Positions 44,045 to 53,568 of a stretch of 64,000 bases of DNA are shown here, one piece after another. The stretch is taken from positions 1 to 64,000 of the forward strand of contig JAURPI010000017.1 of assembly GCA_030835385.1 (NCBI GenBank). The letters run 5' to 3'. Position 1 is the first letter of the stretch; each line of letters starts with the position of its first letter. The notes below the pieces were generated by a model. That model was not told the DNA's origin and ran no database searches. It was given only the letters and a program-made list of their open reading frames with translations. Both the position numbers and the translations under genes were made by a program. Source of the DNA: Alphaproteobacteria bacterium. Its GTDB lineage: Bacteria; Pseudomonadota; Alphaproteobacteria; Rhodospirillales; Rhodospirillaceae.

Positions 44045-45667
44045 ATGTCGGATGCGGCACTCCCCACCAACGGCATAAGTGCCAGCGGTAAGGTCGTAGG
44101 CCCCGCAGCAACTGACGACACCATAAGTTGGCGGCATTGGTTAGGGTTCTCCATCTTACTCGTCGGCCAATTCATGGCCGTACTCGATATTCAAATCGTT
44201 GCCAGTTCATTGGGAGAATTGCGAGCTAGTCTCGGCGCAACCGTTGAAGAAATCGCCCTGATACAATCGACCTATCTGGTCGCTGAAGTGATTATGATTC
44301 CATTGTCGGCATGGCTTGCCCGCTTACTCTCGATCCGGATCATGTTTGCCGCGTCCGCAGCTTTCTTCGTCGTAACAAGCCTGCTCTGCGCGTCCGCCTG
44401 GAATTTGGAGTCCATGCTGGTGTTCCGCGCGATGCAGGGGTTCTCTGCTGGTGCGCTTACGCCACTCTCATTTGCCACAATCTTTTTCATGTTCCCGCGC
44501 TCCAAACATGCCATTGGCGTGGCTATTGCAGGCATGATTACGACGACCGGCATCACGCTCGGACCCATCGTGGGGGGCTGGATCACACTGACTTTTTCCT
44601 GGCATTGGATATTTCTAATGAATGTAGTGCCGGGACTTATTGTTGTCTTCGGTGTTCTTGCCCTGATCGACGTCGACCGCCCTCAACTTCATATCCTTCC
44701 GCAGATTGACATTCCGGGTGTCGTGCTAGCTGGTCTTTTTCTAGGCAGCCTCGTTATTCTCTTTGATAAGGGACCAGAGAACGACTGGTTCGACACACCA
44801 TGGATAATGCGCTTGACCATCTTGATGGTGGTGAGTGGAATTCTATTCCTATGGCGGGAACTCACCTGTCGCTACCCAGCAGTTGAACTGCGCTTATTTA
44901 TGGATGGTACATTTGCTGCTGGATGTATTTGCTCGTTTATCCTCGGCGCCGCAATTGTCGGATCAGCCTACTTGAGTCCGGCCATGCTCTCGACCGTGCG
45001 CCACTTTAACAGTCAGCAAATCGGTACAATCATGATGTTTACCGGTGCTGCACAGGTGCTGTTAGCACCCCTTGCCAGCTACATGGTGCAACGCTTGGCT
45101 GCCCGGGTCGTGTTGGGTATGGGACTTGCCATACTCATCGTCTCTCTCGTGTGGCACGGCCAGATGACCTCTGAAATGGGCCTGGATCAGTTAGCCCTGC
45201 CACAGTTCTTGCGAGGCTTTGGCATCATGTTGTGCTTCATGCCGATCACCATAGTTGCCATCGGCAGTGTTCCGTTATCAGACGTGAGAACAGCAAGCTC
45301 CCTGTTCAACTTGTTCCGTAGCCTAGGCGGCGCCATAGGCCTTGCCCTTATTACAACCTTTCAGGAATCGCGCTTCGATTTCCATCGCGAACGGCTCTTG
45401 GCCCAGGTCGGCGAAGGGGGGATTGTTGCGGAGCAATGGCTAAACGGATTGCAACAACGTATTCAAGACGCCTATGGCACCGTTCCCAACCCCGAAGCCG
45501 CTGCCTTAAAAATCATGAATACCTTCATAGAGCGGGAAGTATGGGTGCTGACCTTTAATGACATGTGGATGGCTATGGCATTTTACTGTGGCCTCTCAGC
45601 ACTATTCCTGCCCTTCCTTCCAGACCGAGTTAAGCGACAGGAAGATGAGCAAACGGATCGTAACTAG
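44045..45667 (+). CDS. emrB: EmrB/QacA-type (DHA2) MFS drug exporter
   Basis: 540 residues with about 14 membrane segments. The start FMAVLDIQIVASSLGELRASLGATVEEIALIQSTYLVAEVIMIPLSAWLAR is the DHA2 signature, with the characteristic motif D1 near the N terminus. The A-motif region LSAWLARLLSIRIMF and the C-motif GITLGPIVGGWI (TM5) are present. Together with the adaptor it makes an EmrAB-type inner-membrane efflux unit. The pair lies upstream of the amidohydrolase and OYE genes and may protect the cell from their substrates or products. Confidence 0.9.
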   Translation: MSDAALPTNGISASGKVVGPAATDDTISWRHWLGFSILLVGQFMAVLDIQIVASSLGELRASLGATVEEIALIQSTYLVAEVIMIPLSAWLARLLSIRIMFAASAAFFVVTSLLCASAWNLESMLVFRAMQGFSAGALTPLSFATIFFMFPRSKHAIGVAIAGMITTTGITLGPIVGGWITLTFSWHWIFLMNVVPGLIVVFGVLALIDVDRPQLHILPQIDIPGVVLAGLFLGSLVILFDKGPENDWFDTPWIMRLTILMVVSGILFLWRELTCRYPAVELRLFMDGTFAAGCICSFILGAAIVGSAYLSPAMLSTVRHFNSQQIGTIMMFTGAAQVLLAPLASYMVQRLAARVVLGMGLAILIVSLVWHGQMTSEMGLDQLALPQFLRGFGIMLCFMPITIVAIGSVPLSDVRTASSLFNLFRSLGGAIGLALITTFQESRFDFHRERLLAQVGEGGIVAEQWLNGLQQRIQDAYGTVPNPEAAALKIMNTFIEREVWVLTFNDMWMAMAFYCGLSALFLPFLPDRVKRQEDEQTDRN

Positions 45668-45723
45668 AGGCCTCGCCAAAACGGGTTTAGGGTTGTCTAC
45701 TCGCACTCCCGGTTTCAGTCTTA

Positions 45724-47328
45724 ATGGTGGATATGATGCAGCCCCCCCCACTCTCCGTCGACGGACCCTGCGCCCTCTGCGGGCCAGATAGCTCTCAGCC
45801 CGACCACACTAACGCGCCTCGACTTTCTCGCCGTGCCGCCTTAACTGCGGCTGGGGCTACATCAGCATTTATCGGAGGCGTAAGAACTGCTCAAGCGTCG
45901 ACTCATCAAGTTGAGGGCGTACCCTCCGGAGAATACGTGATTGAAGCGGGATGGCTTTTAATTGAGCAAGATGGCCGACATGAACTTATGCGTGATGCCT
46001 CTGTTCTAGTGTCAGGCGACAGAATTGAAAGGGTCGCTGAGGGACGAATCTCAGGGAACTACACGCGTATCGACGCACACCAACATTTGGTCACTCCCGG
46101 ATTCATTAGCGGCCACACTCATGCCTGCACAGCGACACCAACGCGGGGCTTGATCGAGAATGGACGGAGGCCGAACAATAGACGCCCGCAGGAACTCGTT
46201 GAGCAACTTGATGACAGCGACTTAGATAAACTCACTGCGTACAACGTTGCCGAACTGTTGCGAGGTGGCACCACCACTCATGTTGAAATGAGCCTCAGTC
46301 TGCGCCAGGCGCAATCCTATGTGCGTGTCGCAGAATCTTGGGGGGTGCGCGGCTTTCCTGGTGGCATGATTCCTGGAACGAAGCGGCTCGGACCGATCTG
46401 GGCCCGTACAGATGACCAGATACTCCTCGACTCAGAAGAAGGCACGCTTGCTGAGATTGCTGAAAATCTTGCCTTCGCCAAAGAAAAGATGGGCGCTGGC
46501 GACGGGCGGATAAATCCGATGATGAGCCCGCACGCAACCGACACCCATACGCCAGCAACGATGGCCGCCGTCGCTGCGGCCGTGAAAGAACTTGGAACTG
46601 GACTCCATATTCACCTGTCACAATCCAGCACCGAAACCGAACGTGTCAAACGGATGTGGGGCGTAACACCGACACAATGGCTCGACATTTTTGGCCTGTT
46701 GGAAGGCACGGTCTTTGGCGCTCATATGGGCGGACTGGACTGGAGCATTGATCCTGAAATCTTGATCGAACGAGGCGTCGTATTGGCACATTGCCCTTCC
46801 GCTGGTGGAGCAGGCGGGTTCAGCCAGAATTATACCGAGGCGCTTGCCGCCGGTATGGACGTCAATATTGGCATCGATACTCATTCAAATGATTACCTGG
46901 AGAATCTCAAACTTGCGGTGCTATATGGCCAGGCCCGATACGACCTCATGAGAGGTGGTGCGATAGCCGTTCAGCGCCCAACCGCTTGGACCGCAATTCG
47001 CAATGCCACCAGCATCCCAGCGGCGGCCCTCAAGCGTCCTGATCTGGGGCGCATCGCGGAGGGTGCCAAAGCTGATATCGTTGCCATCGACGTTGCCGGC
47101 CTCCTAGTTGGCGGAGGGGCTCTCCCCCCAGAACCCTTGAACAACCTGCTCTATGCCAATGGTCTGATGGTCCGCCATGTCATCACTGACGGCCTCATTC
47201 AGGTATTTAACGGTCATCTGGTTGTTGATGACGAAAACCGAGTCGTATCAGAGGGCGGGCGCGTCATGGCCTCGATTTATGAACAGCTGCAATCTGAGGG
47301 TTGGTTTACGCCCCTACCAAGGGAATAG
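45724..47328 (+). CDS. Tat-exported amidohydrolase (ATZ/TRZ- or cytosine-deaminase-like)
   Basis: 534 residues. RRAALTAAGATSAF with Arg36-Arg37 in LSRRAALTAAG is a twin-arginine signal, so the enzyme is probably periplasmic. A signal peptide of this type is unusual for the family. Metal motifs are HTHACTAT (HxH), HIHLSQSSTETERV with the His after beta 5, LAHCPSA (His after beta 6) and IGIDTHSNDY (Asp after beta 8). This fits a single-metal deaminase or chlorohydrolase type amidohydrolase, often on heterocyclic N-compounds. EmrAB-like genes are upstream and an OYE-like gene downstream. Confidence 0.83.
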   Translation: MVDMMQPPPLSVDGPCALCGPDSSQPDHTNAPRLSRRAALTAAGATSAFIGGVRTAQASTHQVEGVPSGEYVIEAGWLLIEQDGRHELMRDASVLVSGDRIERVAEGRISGNYTRIDAHQHLVTPGFISGHTHACTATPTRGLIENGRRPNNRRPQELVEQLDDSDLDKLTAYNVAELLRGGTTTHVEMSLSLRQAQSYVRVAESWGVRGFPGGMIPGTKRLGPIWARTDDQILLDSEEGTLAEIAENLAFAKEKMGAGDGRINPMMSPHATDTHTPATMAAVAAAVKELGTGLHIHLSQSSTETERVKRMWGVTPTQWLDIFGLLEGTVFGAHMGGLDWSIDPEILIERGVVLAHCPSAGGAGGFSQNYTEALAAGMDVNIGIDTHSNDYLENLKLAVLYGQARYDLMRGGAIAVQRPTAWTAIRNATSIPAAALKRPDLGRIAEGAKADIVAIDVAGLLVGGGALPPEPLNNLLYANGLMVRHVITDGLIQVFNGHLVVDDENRVVSEGGRVMASIYEQLQSEGWFTPLPRE

Positions 47329-47403
47329 ACGCAGCGCGAGATTGGTTGGTTCATTCGCCCGCACAGGGTATGAACGAGCTCAGAATATCTATGTTTAACT
47401 TAC

Positions 47404-49410
47404 TTGATTGAGCGTCGCGTGACTGATTCCCCACATCCCGTATATCCGCACCTGTTCTCCCCCATATCACTGGCCGGGAAACCCCTGCGGAATAGGCTTG
47501 TGCACGCCTCGATGTCACTGCGGTACGTCTCCGACAGCAAAGTCAACGATGAGACGATTACCTACTACCGCAATCGAGCCCGTGGCGGAGTCTCCATGGC
47601 TATTACTGAACCCATGGGCACAACACGCTGGAACATAGCCCCTCGCCGCATCCAGGTGTTCGGCAAAGCAAATGAAGACGGCCTAAAGAGATTTGCCGAC
47701 GAGATTGGCAATGAAGGCTGCTTAATGATCGGGCAGCTTCAAGACTCTGGCCGCGGTAACCACGAAGGTGGACGTCGCGCAAACTCGATCGGTCCATCGC
47801 CTTTGCCCGATGATTTGAGCTGGACCGTTCCTCACGCCATGACCACTGAGGAAGTCGATACAATGGTCGCGGATTTCGCAGAATCGGCAGCGTGGCTGAA
47901 GCACTGTGGCTGGGGCGGCGTCGAGATATCGGCCGGGCACGGACACATTTTCCATCAGTTCATGTCTGCCCACTCCAACATCCGTGAAGACAAATACGGC
48001 GGTGACATTGAAGGCCGCACGCGAATAGTGCGCGATCTAATGTCAGCCATCCGGGACCTAGCTGGGGATGACTTTATCATTGGAGTTAAGTTACCCGGCG
48101 AAGACGGCGTACAGGGCAGCATCGACTTAGTAGAAGCAAAACGGATTTCTGAACAGGTGGCCGCCAACGGTAACGCGAGTTATGTGACCTACTGCTGGGG
48201 GTCCCACTCAGACACTCTTTACTGGCACCTTCCGGACCTTCATGGCGAACGCGCACCTTTTGTTGAGAAAATAAAAGAGATCGCGGCACCTTTTGGCGAT
48301 ACGCCAGTTGGTGCCCTTGGCCTCATAACTGATCCTAATGAGGGAGACCGCGCCGTCGAAGCCGGTCATGCTGACCTCGTTATGCTGGGGCGCCCCCTGG
48401 TCACAGATCCGGCATGGGGTAAAAAGGCAATGGAAGGCCGCGAAGCGCAGATTCGGTATTGCGTATCGGGCAATACATGTTGGCAGATGATCATCGCGGG
48501 TGGACGCCTTCAATGTGATAATAATCCCAGAGTAGGTCAGCCCGACGAAGTGGATTGGTGGCCAGCTCAAGCAGAGTCCAAACGCAAAATTGTCGTCGTT
48601 GGTACCGGGGTAGCGGGAATGGAAGCTGCGTGGATTGCGGGCGCTCGCGGGCATGACGTGACTGTCTTAGGTATTTCTGGAGAAGTCGGCGGAAAAACAC
48701 GCCTCCATGCTGAATTACCTGGCGGTGAGAACCTTTCGAGTATTTATGACTACCAGCAACTCAGCGCGAACAAGGCCGGTGTTAAGTTTGAGTTGGGCAT
48801 CACCGCTTCACTTAGTGACGTGAAAGCCCTGGAACCAGATGCTGTTATTTTGGCGACTGGTTCAACGATGTCATGGCCTTCGTTTCTACCAGAAGAATAC
48901 AAAGACGAAGGCTTCTTCCCTGACCTGCGCGAAACAATGGCAATGCTGTTGGAGCGACCCTCTCCTCAACCGGGCACAGCCGTCATATACGACCAAGATC
49001 ACACAAAGATGACCTATGCATCAGCAGAATGGCTGGCAGATAAGTTTGATCGCGTCATCATTGTGACGCCGCGGGACCGGATCGCATCCGATGAAGCCCT
49101 GGTAAATCGACAAGGAATCTACGCCCGCCTATCAGAGAAGAAGGTGCAGCTTGTTACCAGTTGCGACCCCTCTCCTGATTCAGCTTTTGAGGAAGGTCAG
49201 ATCACCGCACGCAATGTCTTTAACGGTGAAGAGCAGATTATCGATGAGGTCAGCTTGTTTACCTACGCCACTGCACGCACACCTAACCTTGATCTTGTGC
49301 CCGACCTGCGAGCTATCGGCGTTGACCTTCACATGATCGGTGACGCATACGCCCCACGTATTGTTGTCACAGCAACGGCCGATGGGAACCGGATCGGACT
49401 GGCAGTCTAA
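47404..49410 (+). CDS. Old-Yellow-Enzyme-type NADH:flavin oxidoreductase with altered Fe-S motif
   Basis: 668 residues in the plan of 2,4-dienoyl-CoA reductase or trimethylamine dehydrogenase: a TIM barrel binding FMN (1-350, with IEISAGHGHIFHQFMSAHSN and RTRIVRDLMSAIRDLAG), a short Fe-S region and a C-terminal FAD/NAD(P) domain (KIVVVGTGVAGMEAAWIAGARGHDVTVLG). The 4Fe-4S motif Cx2Cx3Cx11C is altered: Cys353, Gly356, Cys359, Cys371 (CVSGNTC then C), so one ligand is missing and the spacing changed. TTG at 47404 is a possible start; GTG at 47419 is another. Confidence 0.85.
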   Translation: MIERRVTDSPHPVYPHLFSPISLAGKPLRNRLVHASMSLRYVSDSKVNDETITYYRNRARGGVSMAITEPMGTTRWNIAPRRIQVFGKANEDGLKRFADEIGNEGCLMIGQLQDSGRGNHEGGRRANSIGPSPLPDDLSWTVPHAMTTEEVDTMVADFAESAAWLKHCGWGGVEISAGHGHIFHQFMSAHSNIREDKYGGDIEGRTRIVRDLMSAIRDLAGDDFIIGVKLPGEDGVQGSIDLVEAKRISEQVAANGNASYVTYCWGSHSDTLYWHLPDLHGERAPFVEKIKEIAAPFGDTPVGALGLITDPNEGDRAVEAGHADLVMLGRPLVTDPAWGKKAMEGREAQIRYCVSGNTCWQMIIAGGRLQCDNNPRVGQPDEVDWWPAQAESKRKIVVVGTGVAGMEAAWIAGARGHDVTVLGISGEVGGKTRLHAELPGGENLSSIYDYQQLSANKAGVKFELGITASLSDVKALEPDAVILATGSTMSWPSFLPEEYKDEGFFPDLRETMAMLLERPSPQPGTAVIYDQDHTKMTYASAEWLADKFDRVIIVTPRDRIASDEALVNRQGIYARLSEKKVQLVTSCDPSPDSAFEEGQITARNVFNGEEQIIDEVSLFTYATARTPNLDLVPDLRAIGVDLHMIGDAYAPRIVVTATADGNRIGLAV

Positions 49411-49424
49411 ACATACGACAGACT

Positions 49425-50348
49425 TTAGAGCGGCTTGGGCTTACGCGCCTTCATAAAGTCACGATAATTATTGCGTACACCCGTCCAGCTATCGAGGTCG
49501 AACATCTCGGGCAACTCCTCTTGCAATAACGTGAGTGGCTCCTCTGGGATTTCATCCATGGACAAAAACTTCATGCCGAAACCTCGGGACAGGGAGAACC
49601 CAGGTCGTCCGGCCATTTCAAGCCATGGCGACCAAGTCACGTTCTCTTGATAGTGGTTGAGCGCGCGCACTCGATCGAGAGCCGGATTCTCAAGATCAGC
49701 AAGAGACGCCATAAATAGGATAAACGACTGCCAGGTCGTCGTTTCACCGGACGACTCTCTAGGCCATTTCTCTGGCGATATTGGGTTAGGGAAAGAGAAC
49801 TCCGATTGGACCGGCATCCATACGGACCCACCCATTACGGTCCAATCCATATTGACCGGCTTAATCGTCGCCTCAGGACCTGTATCAGAACCTTCGGGCG
49901 TCACGGTTACTTCAATTGGACCAATGACGTAAGACATCGGCTCGACATCTTCGCCGGTAAGAGGGTTGCGGAAGGTTTTTAATACCGCGAACTCGTCGAA
50001 TGGTGTGTAAAGCGCACATTCATGCATTTTGTATGTGTGCTCAGTCTCACTAACTCGGCTCCACTGCGTAACATTGTAATTGATCATGCTGTAGAACGGC
50101 GTGAACGAGTCGTCGTCAGGATTGTAACCGTACACCCATCCGCGGGAGACCCGGTGTGACGTCACATTATCCTTTAACGTCCCAATCATTTTAACCTTAG
50201 CCCGCATTTTGGCGATCGGGTCATCAAGATTGAGTGGCTCACGGGCCGAGGCCTCCCCACCAATTTCCAGTGGCGGAAGAGTCCCTAGTCCGGCAGCCAT
50301 TCCGGCGCCACCGGCGAGCATGGAACGACGATCAAGAGTGAAGGTCAT
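49425..50348 (-). CDS. Tat-exported DUF1838 protein 2
   Basis: 307 residues. MTFTLDRRSMLAGGAGMAAG carries Arg7-Arg8 in a twin-arginine signal. The DUF1838 domain follows: PIAKMRAKVKMIGTLKDNVT, FYSMINYNVTQWSRV, TFRNPLTGEDVEPMSYVIGPIEV, KWPRESSGETTTWQSFILFM and WSPWLEMAGRPGFSLSRGFGMKF. It is directly followed on the same strand by the OYE gene's convergent end and preceded by copy 3 (4-base gap), so 2 and 3 form one unit. Confidence 0.85.
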   Translation of the reverse strand: MTFTLDRRSMLAGGAGMAAGLGTLPPLEIGGEASAREPLNLDDPIAKMRAKVKMIGTLKDNVTSHRVSRGWVYGYNPDDDSFTPFYSMINYNVTQWSRVSETEHTYKMHECALYTPFDEFAVLKTFRNPLTGEDVEPMSYVIGPIEVTVTPEGSDTGPEATIKPVNMDWTVMGGSVWMPVQSEFSFPNPISPEKWPRESSGETTTWQSFILFMASLADLENPALDRVRALNHYQENVTWSPWLEMAGRPGFSLSRGFGMKFLSMDEIPEEPLTLLQEELPEMFDLDSWTGVRNNYRDFMKARKPKPL

Positions 50349-50351
50349 TGC

Positions 50352-51287
50352 TCAACCCTCCCCTGCAGCCGGCTCGAACGGCGGCTTCGGCTTTTGGGTT
50401 CGGAGATACCAAAGAAACTCGTTTTGGAAGTCACCCCAATTCTCGCGATCCAGAACTTCGGGAACATGTTTTTCCATTCGCTTCAGGCGATCAGCTGGAA
50501 TGTCCTCCCACCGCATCTTCTTGCCATAGCCGCGGGCGATCAGTCGGCCCGGGCGCTGCCCCATAAGCATCCAGGGCTGCCAGCGGGTGCTTTCTTGATA
50601 CCAGCTGTGCGCCATCGCTTGCTTGACGTTGGGGTCTGCCAGGTCACTGATCTTGGACGCGAACATGATAAACGAATCCCAGCCAAACGTTTCACCGGCC
50701 GAGGCGCGCGGCCAAACGTCGGGTTGGAGAGGATTCTTATAATCGACGGACGAATCTGTGGGCATGTAAACCGTGTCCCCCATTACCATCCAATCTAAAT
50801 GATTGGGCACTATGACCCGTTCCGCATTTTCAGCCCCAGCGTCAGCATCCGTCGCACGCGGGTCGTGCGCAGAGAGCATTGGGCCAATCACATAGTGATG
50901 CACCTTTAGTTTTTCGTTGGTAAACGGATTAACCCACTCCTCCATCACCTCATCTGTACCGAACTTAAGATAGACCGCTACTTCAAACATCCGGGAACGG
51001 ATGACGCCATCATCGTCATGGGTCCATTCTGTGACGTTGTAGTTTTCCATTGAGCAGAATGGATCGAATTTGTGAGTCTCTGGGTGATACATCCATACAT
51101 GCCCCGTCGAGAGCCGATGAACGGTTTCCTCCGCCAAGGAGCCTCTCGTTTTTAATCGGGCTTCAAATCGGCTGATCGGGTCTTCCATATCAAAGCCTGG
51201 CGCCGCCTGAGCGGTCCCAGTCAGCGGAAAACCAAATCCACCCAGCGCGCCAAAGGCAGACCGGCGATCGAGCATATGTTCTGTCAT
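50352..51287 (-). CDS. Tat-exported DUF1838 protein 3
   Basis: 311 residues. MTEHMLDRRSAFGALGGFGF has Arg8-Arg9 of a twin-arginine signal. The domain reads PISRFEARLKTRGSL, FCSMENYNVTEWT, EWVNPFTNEKLKVHHYVIGPM, WPRASAGETFGWDSFIMFASKI and RWQPWMLMGQRPGRLIARGYG. This is close to copy 2 and more distant from copy 1. In the unit the order is VOC protein, copy 3, copy 2; the VOC protein ends 12 bases before. Confidence 0.85.
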   Translation of the reverse strand: MTEHMLDRRSAFGALGGFGFPLTGTAQAAPGFDMEDPISRFEARLKTRGSLAEETVHRLSTGHVWMYHPETHKFDPFCSMENYNVTEWTHDDDGVIRSRMFEVAVYLKFGTDEVMEEWVNPFTNEKLKVHHYVIGPMLSAHDPRATDADAGAENAERVIVPNHLDWMVMGDTVYMPTDSSVDYKNPLQPDVWPRASAGETFGWDSFIMFASKISDLADPNVKQAMAHSWYQESTRWQPWMLMGQRPGRLIARGYGKKMRWEDIPADRLKRMEKHVPEVLDRENWGDFQNEFLWYLRTQKPKPPFEPAAGEG

Positions 51288-51299
51288 TGCGATAAACCC

Positions 51300-52343
51300 T
51301 TATAGAGGCTCAAAAAATTCAAGGAAAACGCCGTCCGGCGTTGTTACTGAGAATAAGGACACGTCGCCGTACGGCGGCATAGTCACTGTTGTCGGTTTGG
51401 TCATCAGGTGCCCACCCTTCTCAACGATGTCGGACGCGCGCTCGGCGGCATCAGAAACAGGAAAACGCAATGTCAGAATACCGAGATTCGGTGCAACGGC
51501 TCTTGCCGATAAGTCACGCCCCTCTAACCCGTCCCATTCGACAAATTCGACACGACCGGTCTCGCCGCCGACAGGGTGCATAATCGCCGATTTCAATGGC
51601 GTTGACGTGACCAAATTCATGGGCAGACCGAAGTTGTTGGCATCTGCCCGGGCAGCCGGTGAGTTGCCGATCGACATAGACACAAACCCGAGAACATCTT
51701 CATAAAAAGCGACTGTCGCATCACGGTCCTTCACGATCTGCATTGAATTGAAGGGCCGACTTAATTTTTTGATATTGGCCCATCCGGGCAGGCCGGGCAC
51801 AACACGCTCATAGACACCAAAATTAATGCTATCAGGGCCGCGCAACACGACATTGCGCAAACGCCTCTCTGGCCCCAGGTAAAGCGTGACCGGATCGTTA
51901 TACCCAGTCCATTGGTACCTGCGTGCGTCCGCGAAGTTCTTGTCTACTCCCCGTGATCTGAGCAGAAGTGACAAGAACCCTCCGGTATCCCATGACTGGG
52001 CACTTGACCGGATCTGCACCTGTTCTGCACCTGAGAATTGGACCAGACGAACCAGCCCCTGGGGCTCACCTGGATTCTGAAGAACGATAGCTTTTGCCGA
52101 TACGTTTTTGTCTAGATCCCATGCTTCGAGCTGTCTGCGTTCTACAGTGCCAGCATGAACCGCGCGCCACCCCGCAATATCTTCCAGCTGGGATTGCCAT
52201 TCCAACGCATTGCTGACGCTCAGCACCGCCTCTTGCCAGCCTACATCAAGGTCCAGCGGCCACGCTTCCTCAGCCTGGGCGGCACCCCAGACCGCGAAAA
52301 GGCTGATCAAAAATACAATGAATCTTAGTCTCACATGCCTCAT
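51300..52343 (-). CDS. Secreted VOC (glyoxalase-like) protein
   Basis: 347 residues from ATG at 52343, which gives a Sec signal (MRHVRLRFIVFLISLFAVWGAAQA); a start 24 codons upstream would bury it. The N-terminal half is a divergent VOC-like module; the C-terminal half is a clearer one (DRDATVAFYEDVLGFVSMSIGN, LTLRFPVSDAAERASDIVEKGGHLMTKP, FSVTTPDGVFLEFFEPL). A metal-dependent lyase, isomerase or dioxygenase activity is possible. Export would place it with the two Tat-exported DUF1838 proteins encoded just downstream. Confidence 0.75.
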   Translation of the reverse strand: MRHVRLRFIVFLISLFAVWGAAQAEEAWPLDLDVGWQEAVLSVSNALEWQSQLEDIAGWRAVHAGTVERRQLEAWDLDKNVSAKAIVLQNPGEPQGLVRLVQFSGAEQVQIRSSAQSWDTGGFLSLLLRSRGVDKNFADARRYQWTGYNDPVTLYLGPERRLRNVVLRGPDSINFGVYERVVPGLPGWANIKKLSRPFNSMQIVKDRDATVAFYEDVLGFVSMSIGNSPAARADANNFGLPMNLVTSTPLKSAIMHPVGGETGRVEFVEWDGLEGRDLSARAVAPNLGILTLRFPVSDAAERASDIVEKGGHLMTKPTTVTMPPYGDVSLFSVTTPDGVFLEFFEPL

Positions 52344-52501
52344 TTCGCACCCCGTCTGGTCAATTTGGCTCAAGCCTAACCGGCGGCAGACCCCATGCAC
52401 AATGGCAGGCCACATAGATTATTGATTTGCGTTTGACCTTGCGCTGAGCAGCCATTTCGTCGTCCAATTGGTCCAAATCAGATCAGGGAACACATGGTAT
52501 C

Positions 52502-53566
52502 ATGATGGAAATCGGCATCTTCCTGCCCATAGCCAAGGGCGGTTTTATTATCTCCAAGAACGTTCCGCCAACCTGGCCAACTTGGGCACTCAATCGGGAT
52601 GTCACACTTAAGTGTGAAGCCCTCGGATTTGATTTCGCTCTATCCATGGTCAAGTTTCGCGGCTTCGGTGGCGAAACAGAGTACTGGGACCATGCCCTTG
52701 ACTCCTTCACGCTAACTGCGTCGCTTGCACCGGTCACTAATAAAATCAAACTGATCCCATCTGTGACCAATCTCTCCTTGCATCCAGCCGTTGCGGCCCG
52801 CATGGCCGCGACCATTGAAGCGGTTTGTCCGGATCGCTTCGGCCTCAACATTGTCTCAGGTTGGTACAAGGAAGAATTTAATCAAATGGGCTTGTGGCCG
52901 GGCGATGAATTCTTCGGCACGCGCTACGACTACGCCACCGAATACGTAACCATCCTGAAGGAATTATGGGAAACGGGTAAATCCAATTTCAAAGGCCAGT
53001 TCTTTGAAATGAATGATGCAGAAATTAAGCCCAATCCGACCACGCCGATCCCACTAGTGTGTGCCGGGCAGTCCGACCGAGGCATTCGCTTCACGGCAGA
53101 AATGGGAGAGCGAAATTTTGTCATCGCCGGTGGTAACAGCCATGACATCGAAAGCGATATTGAGGCTTTCAAAAGCATTACGACCCGACTACAGACTCAC
53201 GCAACAGAGTTAAAACGGGATGTCGGCACGATTGCGCTGTTCAACGTATTCGCAGCGGACACAGATGAAGACGCTCACAAACGGTTTGAGCATATTGTCG
53301 AAGGCGCAGACGAAGTTGCCATCACAAATCTGGTCGGCCAGGCGGAGCTGGATAAGTCTGATGGCATGTCCGAGAGCTTGAAACGCAAATCGATGTTTAT
53401 GGGCTTACCGACACTTGTTGGCTCATATGCGACCGTGGCAAACTATTTGGATCGCATCTACGATGAGGCTGGCGTTGATGCCTGCATGTTTGCCTTCCCC
53501 GACTTTGAGCATGACATCGATACGTTCGGCGAGCATATTTTGCCTAAGTTGGAGTCACGGAAGTAG
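52502..53566 (+). CDS. RutA-like LLM-class flavin-dependent monooxygenase
   Basis: 354 residues. The order of motifs (GIFLPIAKGGFIISKN, LGFDFALSMVKFRGFGGETEYWDHALDSFTLTASLAPVT, RMAATIEAVCPDRFGLNIVSGWYKEEFNQMGLWPGD, TRYDYATEYVTILKELWETGKSNFKGQFFEM, and VCAGQSDRGIRFTAEMGERNFV) follows RutA, the pyrimidine oxygenase, closely. No rutB, rutC, rutD, rutF or rutG gene is near, so a different ring substrate is possible. It is divergent from the VOC gene. Confidence 0.85.
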   Translation: MMEIGIFLPIAKGGFIISKNVPPTWPTWALNRDVTLKCEALGFDFALSMVKFRGFGGETEYWDHALDSFTLTASLAPVTNKIKLIPSVTNLSLHPAVAARMAATIEAVCPDRFGLNIVSGWYKEEFNQMGLWPGDEFFGTRYDYATEYVTILKELWETGKSNFKGQFFEMNDAEIKPNPTTPIPLVCAGQSDRGIRFTAEMGERNFVIAGGNSHDIESDIEAFKSITTRLQTHATELKRDVGTIALFNVFAADTDEDAHKRFEHIVEGADEVAITNLVGQAELDKSDGMSESLKRKSMFMGLPTLVGSYATVANYLDRIYDEAGVDACMFAFPDFEHDIDTFGEHILPKLESRK

Positions 53567-53568
53567 AG

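Noticed and set aside
52502-53566. A complete rut pyrimidine-degradation operon
   Set aside because: The monooxygenase is RutA-like, but no rutB-G genes lie nearby, so uracil use cannot be claimed.
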